This document shows positions 33,974 to 46,620 of a stretch of 64,000 nucleotides of DNA, piece after piece; within the stretch, counting starts at the first letter, position 1; each line of letters starts with the position of its first letter. Position numbers and translations under genes: made by a program. This DNA is from Clitoria ternatea (lineage: Eukaryota; Streptophyta; Magnoliopsida; Fabales; Fabaceae): positions 42,633,501 through 42,697,500 of the forward strand of contig CM075676.1 of assembly GCA_037962975.1 (NCBI GenBank), read 5' to 3'. Under the pieces are notes generated by a model. The model saw only the letters and a list, made by a program, of their open reading frames with translations. It ran no database searches and was not told the DNA's origin.

Positions 33974-36900
33974 AATGGTTGCATATTCATCCCGAATGGG
34001 ATAGGGCCCCACCAATTTGCAACATCAAAGAGATAGAGTGATTCACAACCGATAGTTAAATAAAAATTTAAAAATGTAAAGTAACAGAAATCGTGCTTGT
34101 TAGATATTATAAATGGAGGTACCTGCAAATCGACGATGGATGTACAACCGACTAGATCGCAGTCGGCGAGTGACTGAGGAGTTTATGATGGGGCTATTGG
34201 AGTTCATTCCGTTCGCTACGGCAAACACACCTGGATTTGAAGTAACTCAGAAGATTCGTTGTCCGTGCTCAAGGTGCAAATGCATGAGTTTTGAATACGC
34301 GGATGATGTCATGTGCCACCTAACTGAGAAAGGGTTCATGGAAACATACCACTGCTGGTACAACCATGGTGAGCAGTTACCGCGTAGACCATCAGACGTA
34401 ACTGTGCAACAGTCTTACTATGAGGTTGGAGGAAACAGGGATACGTACAACAATATAGAACAAATGGTGATGGATCATGTTGGACCCTCCACCGGGCGTA
34501 TGCTAGAACATGATGACTGGGCAGGGAATGGAGACTCTGACAATGTAGAGGAGGATCCTAATCCAGAGGTGAAGAGATTTTATGATTTGTTAGCGGCGGC
34601 TCAGACTCCATTGTGGGACGGGTGCAACAGTCACACTGAGTTATCCGCCTCCCTAGCTGCTTTAAGCCTAAAGGCAGATTATAATCTTTCTGGAGGTTAT
34701 TTTAATAGGATGGTCAATCTGATGGGGTCCACCATGCCTAGTAATCATAGAATGCCTGCAAACCTGTACCATGCTAAGAAATAAGTGGCAAACTTGGGGT
34801 TAGGTTGTGTGAAGATAGAGTGTTGTGTTGGCGGATGTATACTGTTCAGAAATGAGTTTGCAGATAAGAGTGTCATAAAATGCCTGCATTGTAATGAGGA
34901 ACGCTATAAAACCATTAAAAGGAGAGGGAAGGTAACCCGGACGACCAGGAAGAAATATGGTACTTCCCTATAACACCGCGTCTTCAACGCCTGTATGCCT
35001 CATTGTCCACGGCAAAACACATGCGTTGGCATACTCTGAACTGAACACAAGAGGGGTTTCTTTGCCATCCTTCCGACGGGAAAGCATGGAAGTGTTTGGA
35101 TGAGCTATATCCGGACTTTTCTGGCGAACCGCGCAATGTAAGACTTGGCTTATGTACTGATGGGTTTAACCCGTTCGGTCAATACGAGAGAGGTTACTCT
35201 TGTTGGCCAGTCATACTGACCCCATACAATCTGCCTCCTGATATGTGTATGAAGAGGGAGGTCATGTTTCTATCTATACTGGTTCCAGGACCCAAAAATC
35301 CAAAGGCGAACATAGACGTGTTTTTGCAACCGTTGATTGAAGAGTTATCATAATTATGGGATGTCGGGGTAATGACATACGATGTGTCTTTGAAGAACAA
35401 TTTCATGATGCGTGCTGTTTTGATGTGGACTATCAACGACTTCCCGACCTATGGTATGCTTTCTGGATGGTCAACGTCTGGGAAGCTTGCTTGCCCTGTA
35501 TGCATGGAACATACCGGGGGGGGGGGGAATCACTCCCTGTTAGTGGGAAGACAAGTTTCTTTGACTGTCATAGAAAGTTTCTACCGTTGGATCACCCGTT
35601 TAGGCGAAATAAAACCTCTTTCAAGAAGAACAAGGTGGTTACTGAGCCTCCACCCCGTAGGTTATCCGGTGCACGGGTTTGGCAGAGGGTCGAAGAGTAT
35701 CCCTACATCTGGGACAAGAGTGTTAAGGAGTTTGCGGGTTATGGTAAGGAACACCACTGGGTGAAGCAGAGCATCTTGTGGGATTTGCCATATTGGAAAG
35801 ACTTGTTGTTAAGACACAACATTGACGTCATGCACACTGAACGTAATGTTTTCATGAATATTTTTGACACTGTTATGGACATCAAGGGGAGAACAAAGGA
35901 CAACGAGAAGAGTCGTCTAGACCTTCCGATTTGGTGTTCTAGGAAGAAGTTGGAATTGAGGGATGCGGGATGTGAAAGAATGTTTAAACCCCATGCAAAA
36001 TATGTTTTAACTAGACCGCAACAGATTGTTGTGTGTATTTGGATGAATGGGTTGACCCTGCCTGACGGATTCGCTTCTAACCTGAGTAGATGTGTCGACG
36101 TGAAGGAGGGCAGGGTGTTTGGCATGAAAAGTCATGATCGCCATGTCTTTATGCAACAACTACTCCCGTACGCGTTTCATGCCTTACCGAAGCCTATTTG
36201 GAAACCGTTGGTTGAGTTGAGTCACTTCTTTAAGGAGTTGACGAAAACTTCGTTGACTGTGGAGAAACTTGTGAAGATGGAAGAAACCATCTCGGTATTG
36301 ATTTGTAAGTTGGAGCAGATTTTCCCACCAAGTTTTTTTGACTCGATGGAGCATTTGCCTATCTATCTACCGTACGAGGCCTTGGTTGGTGGCCCCGTGC
36401 AGTATCGTTGGATGTATCCATTCGAAAGGTGAACGCCAGAACTCTTTAATTTCCTTCCAAACATTTCTTATAATAGTTTCTTGTAACTTAACATTTTTTT
36501 ATGATTTGAAGATTCTTACGCTCTTTAAAAGACAAAGTGTCAAACAAAGCCTGCGCTGAAGCATCAATTTGTGAGACATACTTAGTCGAAGAAATGACAA
36601 CTTTTGCTTCTTTCTATTTTCCGACGGAGATAGAAACTAGAATGAGTAGAATTCCCCGCAATCTTAGGGTAGCAACCCGCACAGGGTTTGATGAACAAAT
36701 ATCTATTTTCAACTATCCTGGTCATCCGGGGGGCAAGCTCACAAAATGTTACATTGATGAGAAAGATCGAAAGGCGGCTCACTTGTACATTCTTCTAAAC
36801 TGCCCAGAAGTTGAACCCTTTCTTAAGTAAGTCTTAAAATTCCTGAGTTGCATTCTAAACCTCGCTTTTATAGTATCTAAATTTGTTTCCTTTTAATAGC

Positions 36901-37767
36901 TTATATACAGATATGCTTAAACTTGAGCAAAATGATTTAACTGATGACCAAATTCATAGTGAGGTGTCATCCAAGTTCGTTGGTTGGTTCGCACAACACG
37001 TAAGACCTATATACCGAGTGTGTTTTATCTGTGCTTCTAACTCCAGGTATCTAACGATGACCTATTTGTTATATTGTACATAGATACAAGACCCTAACAA
37101 CCATATTGAAGATGCTTTACTCCAAGCCCTTTCTTGGGGGCCGGTGAAAACTGTTAAAAAATGGCCTATTTACTACGTAAATGGCTACAAGTTTAATATT
37201 CATCAATGGAGTGAAGGGATGCGTACCCATAACTACAGGGTTTGTGTTAGAGGCACCGTTGGACAGTTAGAAGAAGACTTTTATGGAGTGCTGACAGAGA
37301 TTATTGAAGTTTCGTTCTCTGGACGACTAAGAAGAGATATTGTTCTATTCAAATGTGATTGGTTCGACAACACAATCGGTGTTGGAACAAAGGTTGACAA
37401 CAACTAAGGCTTAGTTGAGGTCAGGAAGAATGGTAGATATAAAGGGTTTGATCCCTTCATTTTTGCCCAACAAGCTGAGCAGGTTTATTACACTGACTTC
37501 CCGGGAGGACATGGGGACTGGTATGCAGTCATCAAGGCCAAGGCCCGAAGTCAGATCACTGACAATGTCTCCGAGGAGGTTGATGACGCTTATCAGCTTG
37601 CCCCACATGAGCTAAACGATGGTAATTTGTTGTTCAATATTGATCTAGTCATAATGGATGAGACCCTTGCCACTACGGGGGGTGAACACATTGACAAAGA
37701 CCTTGTCTCTCGATCAAAACGGTCTAGGGCTGATCTGGATACTGATGAACTTGTTCAAACAGATAAC

Positions 37768-39785
37768 TGGTGAATGTTTTTGGTTCTATTGAGTTTGCTG
37801 AAAGAGAATCAAGTTTGTATAATATAAACTCAATGAAATGGATGTGCCAAGTTTAAACACAGAAGTTGTAATACAGTATAGTTGTCGTTCCACTGAGGAG
37901 GTGCTAGAATGAAGATTCTAGTTCGAATTGATTTGGCAGAAAGTTTTTGTTTGGGTTTGTTATGAATGTGGTTGAATGAAAAAAACAGCAAGTAACAAAA
38001 TAACAGAGAATAATATTATGCAAAAGATAACAGTAAATGAGGTTGGAAAAATCAGTTTTGTAAAACAGGGATTGGCTTCATCACATCTTCACCTCTGTAA
38101 GCTGCATAAGTTTCCATATAAGTAAATCGAAAAGATAAGTTCTACGTCACAATCAAAGTCATTTGCATCGATCCCTCGACTACAAAATTCATAAGAATGA
38201 TTTCCAAACCGCTGATCCCTCAGTCACCTTGGAAACCATTCCAGCATTATCGATCGATTGTTTTGACGTTTGTTGCGTTAGACGCCATCCCTGGCTACCT
38301 ACTCACAACAAGCATTTCTTTCAGGGTCTGCTTTCAAAAGTCACTTCCCAGCATACTCAAGAAAACTTAGAACAAGAAAATAGTGATCAAGTACTTTCAG
38401 GCATTAAACGCAGAAGGAAATACAGAAACTTTATCAAATCTCATTACTCAATGAAAACTTACGACAGCATTACTTCAGTGTTGAATGGATTACAGCCAAT
38501 CCCATAAGGGAGATTTAGCTACTCATGCCTTGCATTTTCATTATCAACAGAGTGAATACAGGAAATAATGGAAAGTATGAATGAAATACAGAGGATGAAT
38601 CTGATGTATGATGTGATAGGAGATTGATTGATCATGATAATGTTGTTTGCAGCTTGATTTATAGGAGTTTAGGTTCAGCTTCTCTTGCCCACTTGCGTAG
38701 AACCCATGCAGCATCTTTCAGAGACTGGTGGAAACAGAAGAAAGTGGATGAGTTTGCATCGCATTGTTGGTGAATAAAGAATTAAGAAATCCCATACTGT
38801 CTGAGTCACGCTTGAGCTTGATGGTCACGCTCAAGCGTGAAGAGTTCTGATGCTTATTGATGATCTCACGCTCAAGCTGAAGTAATTCACGCTCAAGCGT
38901 GGCTTCCTTGCCTTCTCACGCTTGCTCCTCGCTTAGCCTCACTCAGTTACGCTCAGGTGAGGCCTTAATATCCATTCCTCACGCTCAAGCGGCTTATTCC
39001 CACGCTTGAGCGTGAGAGGGGTCCTGATGCCTCTGTTTCCTTTAATTCATGCTGGCCATGCTTAATCCATGCTTAGGCTTCCATTTTTATCATTCCACGC
39101 TTAAGCTCCTAGTGTTCACGCTCAAGCGTGAGAGGTCCTGATGCTTTCCAACTTGTTCAAGCTTAAGCTTGCTTGCTCAAGCTTAAGCTTGGTTGTTCAA
39201 GCTTGAGCTTGCTGTCTTCAAATGCCCCCGATCACGCTTGAGCTTGCTCTTTCACGCTTGAGCTTGATGTTTTCACGCTTGAGCTTGCTACTTTCACGCT
39301 TAAGCTTGCCTGCTTCAAGCTTGAGCTTGATCTTTCACGCTTGAGCTTGATGCTTTCACGCTTGAGCTTGATGCTTTTACGCTTGAGCTTGCTACTTTCA
39401 CGCTTAAGCTTGCCTGCTTCAAGCTTAAGCTTGATTTTTCTCGCTTGAGCTTGATGCTTTCACGCTTGAGCTTGCCACTTTCACGCTTAAGCTCGCCTGC
39501 TTCAAGCTTGAGCTTGATCTTTCACGCTTGAGCTTGATTGCTCCAAGCTTAAGCTTGATTTTTCACGCTTAAGCTTGCTTGCTCAAGCTTAAGCTTGCCC
39601 TGCTTTCCTGTTGAATTTCCTGCAACTTTCCAAGAGTTTTAACACAATATTTCTTTTATACACCTATCCATCACTACTTAAAAGATTCATGCTCACTTCC
39701 TTTAATAATTCATCAATTTAGCTCAAGTTCTTTACAAAATTAATTCGAATGAGTCATGAAATCAATGCTTAATCAACACTTATCA
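37768..39785 (-). mobile_element. Probable solo LTR in the TNP2 gene of CACTA B
   Basis: Comparison with element A shows an insertion within the last TNP2 exon. It is bounded by a perfect 5-bp duplication ATAAC (37763-37767 and 39786-39790) and has TG...CA ends (TGGTGAATGT ... CACTTATCA), so it fits a solo LTR of 2018 bp. A TATA box on the minus strand (CTATAAATCA, about 38655-38664) sets the orientation as minus, giving a start of TGATAAGTGTTG. That start, the length and the palindromic repeat block resemble Tat/Ogre-lineage LTRs of legumes; the lineage is inference. I found no primer site, polypurine tract or protein domain inside. Confidence 0.82.
38800..39600. repeat. Palindromic tandem array TCACGCTTGAGCTTGA in the solo LTR
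   Basis: About 40 units of CACGCTTGAGCTTG or CAAGCTTAAGCTTG, many nearly self-complementary, are separated by short variable linkers (CTTT, ATGCTTT, CCTGCTT). Higher-order units of about 60-115 bp repeat from 39220 to 39560. Left of 38990 the units take the CACGCTCAAGCGTGAG form. The block lies in the U3 side of the minus-strand LTR, upstream of its TATA box or spanning it. Confidence 0.9.
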
Positions 39786-39918
39786 ATAACCCAGTGACAC
39801 TGAAACTGAGGGGGAATTTGAAACTGAAACAGACACAGAGTATGTAGTTGTTGAACATATATACATAGGGTTATATATATCCTGAGACTAACCTTTCTTT
39901 TCATGATTTTATCCACAG

Positions 39919-41734
39919 ATGACGGGACGTCGACTGCCCTTCAGTAGGGGTAGTGGGTCTAGGACCCCGGCATCCCGTCTGGGGACTCCCACCCCAGCGC
40001 AGGAGACCACTCTATCACCACCACAGCGGACCACTCCATCACCACTACAGCAGACCACTCCATTACCACCACAGCGGACTACTCCATCACCACTACAGCA
40101 GACCACTCCATCACCACCACTACAGCAGACCACCCCATCACCCCCACAGCTGACCACCCCAGAGCAGACTCCTGGAGTTGGTGGCTTGGAGGACCATGGC
40201 CATCAGGCCACCCTACCTCCGGCATCCCCTCTGCCCATGTTGGTACCCGTGCCGGCCGAAGACGAGTAAGTGACTAAAACTCAAATACTTTTATGTTATT
40301 TGTATGGTACTTTATATTAAACTTTAGTGGAAAGACTTGTTGGTTTATTGTATGTTACTTTAATTAGTACTTGTATAGATTGAATTGTACTGGGCACTCT
40401 TCTATTTGTAACAGGGTAACTATTTAAACTTGGAAATGTTACATTTACAGGGGAGACTCTGCCAAAATTTTGGGAGGCTCCCTAGATTGTCCGTTGTTAT
40501 ACTCCTGATATAATTGTTGTCATTACAGCTTTATTGATAGTAGTCACACTACCAAAGCGATTACTAAGGTATTAAAGGCCCAATGGGATGGTCCATATAT
40601 ATCTTGGACAGATGCTGGGAAGGTTGTCCAAGATAGGTGGTTTGACACCTTCTCGGTAAGTTCCTAGCTCATTTGTTATGATTTGATTTGTAAAATAGAC
40701 CTCTTATTAATTTTGATTTCTCATTTTATTTTACAGCGTGATTACCAGTGGGCAGAGGGTATGATTGATGAGATTAGGAAGGTCTTTGCCACAAAGACCT
40801 CTAAAATCATCAAGAGTACCCTTTGGAAGGTGAGGGACAAGGGTGAGCGCCCTCGTTGGATCCCGGAGGACCATTGGGACGGGATGGTCCAGAAGTGGGG
40901 CGGTGTCCCGTTCCAGCAGGCGAGTGCTCGGAACAGGGCAAACAGAGCCGCCGATGCTGCAGCCTCAGTTTACACTGGGGGTAGCATTTCAACCCTCGAA
41001 CACAAGAAAAGATTTGTAAGTATATTTATGTTAAACATTTCTATTATGATTCGTCTGACATGTTAACAAATAATAATCTCAATGTTTTTTGTCCACCACA
41101 GGAGCTGACGGAGCACCGGGAGCCTTCTTTGTTTGAGGTCATGCAAATGAGCAAGAAGAACAAAGCCGGTGTATGGGTAAACCAGAAGACTATGGATCTA
41201 GCGGTATTTACTTTTAACTGACACATGCTTATAATTTACAAATCAGCTTACTAATCCTATCATTGTTTTTGAATTTACAGGAGGCGTATCAGGCCAGGAG
41301 GGCCGAGAAGGAGGCGGACCTGGTGGCTTCCACTCCTGAAGGGGAGGTTCCTCCCACCCTATCTTGTTCTGACGAAAACGCCATCTATATGGAGGCTGTT
41401 GGGGTGTGAACAAGAAAGGGAGGGTATTTGGATTGGGTGGCGTCGGCACGCAGCTGGCGAAAAAAGGGAAGACCCCTTCCTCTTCCTCTGGTCTTCCGAC
41501 TGAGGTTGTTCAGGTAATTCAAAACCTGAATGATGAGCTACAGGAGGAGCGACGTCAGAGGCAGCTGTTGGAGGAGCGGGCCGAGGCGGACCGACGCGGG
41601 CCGAGGAGCAACACGCTGAGACTCGTCGGTAACTTACTCAACAGCAGGAGCTACTGATGCAGTTGATAGCGAGGCTACCTCCCCCCACTTCCCAGGCGCC
41701 CCTACCACCACCCCAGGATCCCCCACCACCATGA
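39919..41734 (+). pseudogene. CACTA B TNPA-like gene, 1-bp deletion in exon 5
   Basis: The five exons map at 39919-40265, 40529-40655, 40737-41015, 41102-41203 and 41281-41734, with the same GT/AG sites and phases as in element A. Exon 1 has six TTPSPLQQ-like octapeptides against five in A. Exon 5 lacks one G near 41403 compared with A, so the frame ends at a TGA there. Further small deletions follow in the coiled-coil part (41580-41650). The first four exons remain open, so a truncated product is possible. Confidence 0.82.
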
Positions 41735-42084
41735 TTGTATTTTTATTATTTATACACATTGTATATTTGATTTATAGTTTTTATATTATATTCCATTCAA
41801 TTTTTATTTTGTCATTCTTCATTTATTATGTCAATATTTATTGGTAATTAAATTCAAATAAAAAAGCCTTATTGTAATTATCATTAATAATTCAACCTAT
41901 TTGATAAATAAATTTAATCCATTATTTTGTTTTTAATAATAATATAATATTTTAAAAAAATTATTCAAATTTAATTATAAAATTTTATCAACCAATACAA
42001 AATACAAAATATTAATCTACATTTTTAAAGTTAAATTAACAAAACCTATAAATTTTTAACCAATTTTTAAAAAAACAAAAAATT

Positions 42085-42515
42085 CCAATTAGCGACGGCC
42101 CTAGATGGTCGCTATATTGAAAAAATAGCGACGGCGTAGAGTAGTCGCTGGTTAGCTAGATACAGCGACAGACTATAGTAGTCGCTGTATGGCTTCCAAC
42201 AGCGACGAAAGTGTACGGTCGCTGGTAGGCAAGAATTAGCGACGGTAGAGCGTGGTCGCTGGAAGGCCACCCTTAGCGACGGCATATGGTGGTCGCAGTA
42301 TGGCTATAGTAGCGACGGCTGTAGCCAGTGACGCACAGACCATTTTAGCGACGACATTATGCCGTCAATATATTAGCGACGACGTACGTATGGTCGCCGA
42401 TGTGTTTTCGATGAAGGTTTTAGCGACGGTGTGTGGCCCGTCTGAGATACCGTCGCCAAGTATTGTAGCGACAACATTGGGATGGATTAGCGACCAATTA
42501 TATCCGTCGCTAACA
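42085..42515. repeat. 3' subterminal repeats of CACTA B
   Basis: AGCGACGG alternates with GGTCGCTG / GTCGCT variants about twenty times between the TNPA-like gene and the right terminus. The 42252-42527 open frame crosses the array and is not a gene. Confidence 0.85.
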
Positions 42516-42532
42516 GGTTTTTTTTAGTAGTG

Positions 42533-42700
42533 GTTTTAATGACTTCTATGAAAAGAGTGACACATAATTTCTCTACTCCTATAACACCGAAACAAAATGG
42601 TGTTTTTGAAAAGAAGAACAGAACCTTGCAAGAAATAACCAAAACTATGTTATGTGAAGGATCACTTCCAAAATACTTTTAACTCAAAGTATCCAAACAT
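42533..42700 (+). pseudogene. Copia integrase, continuation after CACTA B
   Basis: It continues the core left at 18379: 'NDFYEKSDTHNFSTPITPKQNG' and 'NRTLQEITKTML' type sequence, the usual segment before the last catalytic Glu of copia integrase. The Glu after QNGV is retained (VFEKKNR). The junction with 18379 is off by one base in frame. It ends near 42690 where the next insertion begins. Confidence 0.75.
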
Positions 42701-45453
42701 AATTTTTGTACTAAATTTCCAGTGCCATTTATCCAATATTTTGCATAAGACCTTATAGTCATTTACTAACATATTTTCCTTATTATTACGTTAATATAAA
42801 TAATTCAATTTTTATCCCTCATTATTGTATGTTTTCTCAACAAATTCCACATTTATTAAAATTACCCTTAATGCCTAATTTAATAGTTTTTTCTTACAGA
42901 AGCTTGTGATGTTATTTCTCATCCTTTATTTAGTAGTTATTCCCAATTTTTTCCAGCAGCTTTCAGTTAAGTTATGTTTCTATTTTGTGTAGAAAAACTA
43001 TAACATTTTACCCAGTCAAACATATTTTATTTTGTGCCAAAACCTATTAGAACATGAAAGAAAATACGCATGCGCCAACTAAGATGAAATAGATAAACTC
43101 CCCCTTACCTAGTGTTCTCCACACGAGTCTCTCGGGCAGCATTTTGGCTTCTGGTTCCTTTTGCTTCTCAGCTCCGACGACTGCTTTGAAACATACACCA
43201 AGCGTCTTGAATCAAAACAAGGAATAATGGTTATGGTCGTGGCTTTATAAATGACAAAAATGGAACCTTTTGGTTCCTAGGACCACATGCAATTACCAAA
43301 CAAACCATGCATGCGATGGATAGTAAAATCAAGGGAGTATAGCTTCATGGAGCTCTCAGCCAAGGAAAACAAAAGCAAGAATCATGTTCTAAATTTTTAG
43401 ATCTTACATGCAAGATAAATCAAGCTAGAATCAAAGCTTTCCAAGGTACCTAAAACAACATGCAAGATATTCCAAGTGAGAATCAAGAGAGGAAAAGAAC
43501 AAAATCAAGAGAAAAAGCCTTGGAGACTTTCGGCCAAGAGAAGAAAATAGGGAGACCAAGGTTTTCACCTTACAACTCCTTCATGCATGGATTTTAGAGG
43601 TGATAATTAAGAAATCCATTGCTTCTAGAGTACAAGAAAAACCATGGATTCAATATTCACAAAAAATGGAATAAAAATCAAGAAAGAGGAGTTTGACAAT
43701 GCATTTGGTCAATCAAGGAAAAATCAAAGAGAGTCAAGGAAATCTAAGCATTATAACTTTGCATGGAAGCCAAGATCAAAGGAGATTTGTGCATGGTTCC
43801 TAGAGGGTGGCCATAAGCTTGGTGGCCTCAGGAAGTGATGATCTTGAAGCAAGAGAAGAGAAATAGTGGTACTGAGTTTATATGGTAGTGGTGAAGGCTT
43901 TATGGTGATGGTTGATAAGAAGAATGATGGTTGTTTGGTGTTGTGATAAGGAAGAGTTGTTGGACGGTGGTGGAGGTGAGGAGAAAAAATTTTAAGAGAT
44001 GGCCATAGAGAGCAAGAGTGGCTGAGAGGGAGAGTGTGGGGCAAAGAGGGAAAATATGAAGGTGAGAAGGGTATTTGTAGAGGAGATGGCCAAAGTTGGT
44101 GCTGACACTTGTCTGCTTAGGTGGTAGTTTCATAGAGTGCATGAATGAGTAGGAAATGAGGTGTTAAGGTGTGGTGCAATATGGACATGCATGGTGACGC
44201 ATATCCTTATCAAATTCATACAAACTTTATCACGAAAATAAATTTCAGTTCTGATGGGAATTAGACAAAATGGTTAACATGAAAGTTGTAGATCTCTTTT
44301 TCTCATTTCTAATGAGCTAAAGAATGTCGAAATCCAATAAACAGAGTAGGAGTTATGGCCAAAATAAAAAAACTACTCAAATTGGACACAAAACAGGCAC
44401 AACACATAAGAACAAAAACTAGGGTTAAATGGTTGGGAATTAGCTTTTGGTGTCTTCATAAGAGTTGTAGATAACTTTGTTAAGAAAATTTAAAAAAGAG
44501 TCGTTTGATTTCGATAACGGATGAGAGAGATATGCTTGAAATACTGATAGGTGTTCAACCGAATCGAAGAAATTACAAGTCAGTGTAGTATTTTGCAAAC
44601 TAGGCTTGATAAGCTTAGAACTGGGTTTCGTGATAAACATAAAAGTTGTAAAGGATTTCGATACAAAAATTTGAGGACAAGAATCGCTAAATTTCAACGT
44701 TGGGAGATGGAGTTATGTCAAAAATAATACGGGTAGGTACGAATTCATTTTTTTCTTAGGCTCGGGTAAGATACGAAAGGGCCAAGGTTCAGACTGGCTC
44801 TTGATAATTTTAAAAGGACACTCTAAGGAAATATTTTAGATTAAATACTTAAGTCTCAGAGTACTCTTCTCATCTCAAGGCTTTCGGTATCCCTCATTGC
44901 TTGTTGTGGTTCCTAGTACGAATCTCGATGCAATTTTTGGTACGATTTTCCAACGTGCACATTTCTTAAAGAGACTACCAAGATTTCTTTTTCTCTTTCC
45001 TAGATATTTTATGTCGATGCTTTTTACCATCACATCACCATTATCAGTTTTATATTTTATTATTATTTCCTAATTAATGATTTTATCATTCACTAAATAA
45101 TTATTATTACACCATTTTTATTAAAGCACATCACTATTATTAATTAATTAATTAATTAATTAATTATCTCTCTATTTATTAACTATCATCGCTCCTAATC
45201 AAACTCTAATCTTTTCTCTTATCATCACGACTACCATTATAAATACCACTACTCAATCACACTAGTTCACATATCTCGGTGTCACCCCTCACACAATACA
45301 TAATAACATCGGTGAAGCCCAGGTACTCATCATCAATCAATAAACTATTATTGGCCACAACCGCACACACAATCAAACAGCTATCGTTACACACATCAAC
45401 CCCTTACGAGTTCATTGCTATAAGGCCTTTCTGGATAAATTTGGGATATTACA
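42700..45453 (-). mobile_element. Probable LTR insertion inside copia pol
   Basis: Copia integrase stops near 42690 and the C-terminal integrase/RT linker resumes at 45454. Read on the minus strand, the insert begins TGTAATATCCCAAATTT at 45453, a typical gypsy LTR start. It has a promoter-like CTACAAATACCC near 44075 followed by CT-rich transcript-like sequence. The other boundary and a target duplication could not be fixed, and part of copia pol is missing. A (TTAA)n stretch lies near 45140-45166. Confidence 0.45.
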
Positions 45454-46620
45454 GAGAACCTTCTGAAGAAGTCAAAACAAGATCAAGCTTCAAAGGAATT
45501 TAGAGAGACCACTCTCATATCTCAAATTAAACCTAAAAACATAGATGAAGCATTGGCTAATAAACGTTACACCTTAGCGCTGCAAGAAGAACTAAATCGG
45601 TTCACTAGAAATAATGTGTGGGAACTTGTTCCTAAACCAAACAAGAAATCCATCATTGGAACAAGATGGGTTTTCAGAAAAAAGTTGAATGAAAATGGTA
45701 TAATTGCAAGAAACAAAACTAGACTTGTTACTCAATGATATAATCCGCAAGAAGGCATAGACTTCATCGTCTTTTGCACTAGTAGCAAGACTTGAAATAA
45801 TATGAGTACTGCTTGCATATGCTGCTCAACATCATATCAAGCTAAATCAAATGGATGTAGAAAGTGTATTCTTAAATAACTCATTTGGCTTTGATGATCC
45901 CAAGCATCCTGAACACGTCTTTAAACTAAAAAATGCTCTGCATGGTCTCAAACAAGCCCCCGAAGCTTAGTATGATAGACTAAGCTAATTTCTCATGAAA
46001 AATAATTTTTCAATAGGAAAGGTTGATACAACCTTGTTTAGACAGGCTATAAAAGATAACTTTATCATCGTATAAATTTATGTAGATGATATCATCGTTG
46101 GAGCAATAAATGAATATCTCTTTAAATACTTTTCTATGTTGATACAAAAGTGAGTTTGAAATGAGCATGATGGGAGAACTTCGGTTCTTTATAGGACTTC
46201 AAGTTCAATAAAAAGGAAGGAATTTATATTTATCAACAAAAGTATATCAAATAACTCTTGTAAAAATTCAACATGGTAAGTGTTAGGCCAATGCCAACAT
46301 CAATGCATCCATCATCCATTATAGGTAAAGATGAAGAAAGAAAAAGGTAGATCAAACTCTCTTTAGAAGAATGATTAGTTCTTTTCTTTACATAACTTCT
46401 TGTTGACCTGGCATTATGTTTAGCGTTTGCTTGTATGCATGTTTTCAAATTGATTTAAGAGAATCTTATCTAGAAGTTGTAAATTAAATTTTTAGATATC
46501 TCATTGGAACTATTCACCTTGGTCTTTTTATAAGAATCAATAAGATTTCAGGTTGATTGGTTACGGTGATGCTTATTTTGCTGGAGATAGGGTTAATGGT
46601 TTGACCTTAGAAAGTCCCCT
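45454..46620 (+). pseudogene. Copia reverse transcriptase and RNase H, degenerate
   Basis: 'NIDEALANKRYTLALQEELNRF', 'NNVWELVPKPNKK' and 'IIGTRWVFRKKLNENG' (45540-45700) start the RVT_2 domain. 'LNQMDVESVFLN' near 45845 carries the first catalytic Asp. 'HVFKLKNALHGLKQAP' and then 'IYVDDIIVGA' near 46075-46110 retains the YVDD catalytic motif. RNase H remnants follow ('SYLEVVN', 'RYLIGTIHLGLF'). Many stops and frameshifts (for example at 45736-45738) make it inactive. Confidence 0.82.

Larger units (their letters stand above)
34113..39850 (+). pseudogene. CACTA B transposase (TNP2), multiply broken and split by a solo LTR
   Basis: Collinear with the element A gene from the same MEVPANRRWMYNRL start. 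Lesions seen: a TAA at 34782-34784 where A has a CAA Gln codon; a frameshift near 34950; a TGA near 35040 where A reads CGA; a TAA near 35352 where A reads CAG; a G-run expanded to 12 (7 in A) at 35516-35527; and a TAA near 37405. The DUF4216 exon is cut at 37767 by the solo LTR and resumes at 39791. The 35356-36432 stretch still encodes the 'NIDVMHTERNVF' hallmark and DUF4218 region. Four of the nonsense changes are possible transitions, as expected from methylated-cytosine decay. Confidence 0.88.
18380..42532 (+). mobile_element. CACTA element B (outer), interrupted by element A and a solo LTR
   Basis: The left end is CACTACTAAAAAAACCC at 18380; the right end reverse-complements to CACTACTAAAAAAAACC at 42532. 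The 3-bp target duplication is GTT (18377-18379 and 42533-42535), and copia integrase coding sequence runs up to one side and resumes on the other. B's own sequence is 18380-19537 plus 31480-42532, about 12.2 kb, or about 10.2 kb without the solo LTR. Genes are on the plus strand: leader, TNP2, TNPA-like gene. AGCGACGG subterminal arrays are at both ends. B is older than A, which sits inside it, and carries more mutations. Confidence 0.9.

Noticed and set aside
38163..38507. Open frame of 114 codons in the solo LTR
   Set aside because: No domain recognised, and it lies on the strand opposite to the LTR's TATA-defined transcription.
38800..39600. Regular repeats that could suggest a CRISPR array
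   Set aside because: Spacers are short and of low complexity, units vary, the setting is a plant LTR, and there are no cas genes.
43644..44142. Small frames on both strands (64-97 codons)
   Set aside because: They overlap in the transcribed-type part of the proposed LTR insertion and show only low-complexity Ser/Pro/Leu or Lys sequence.
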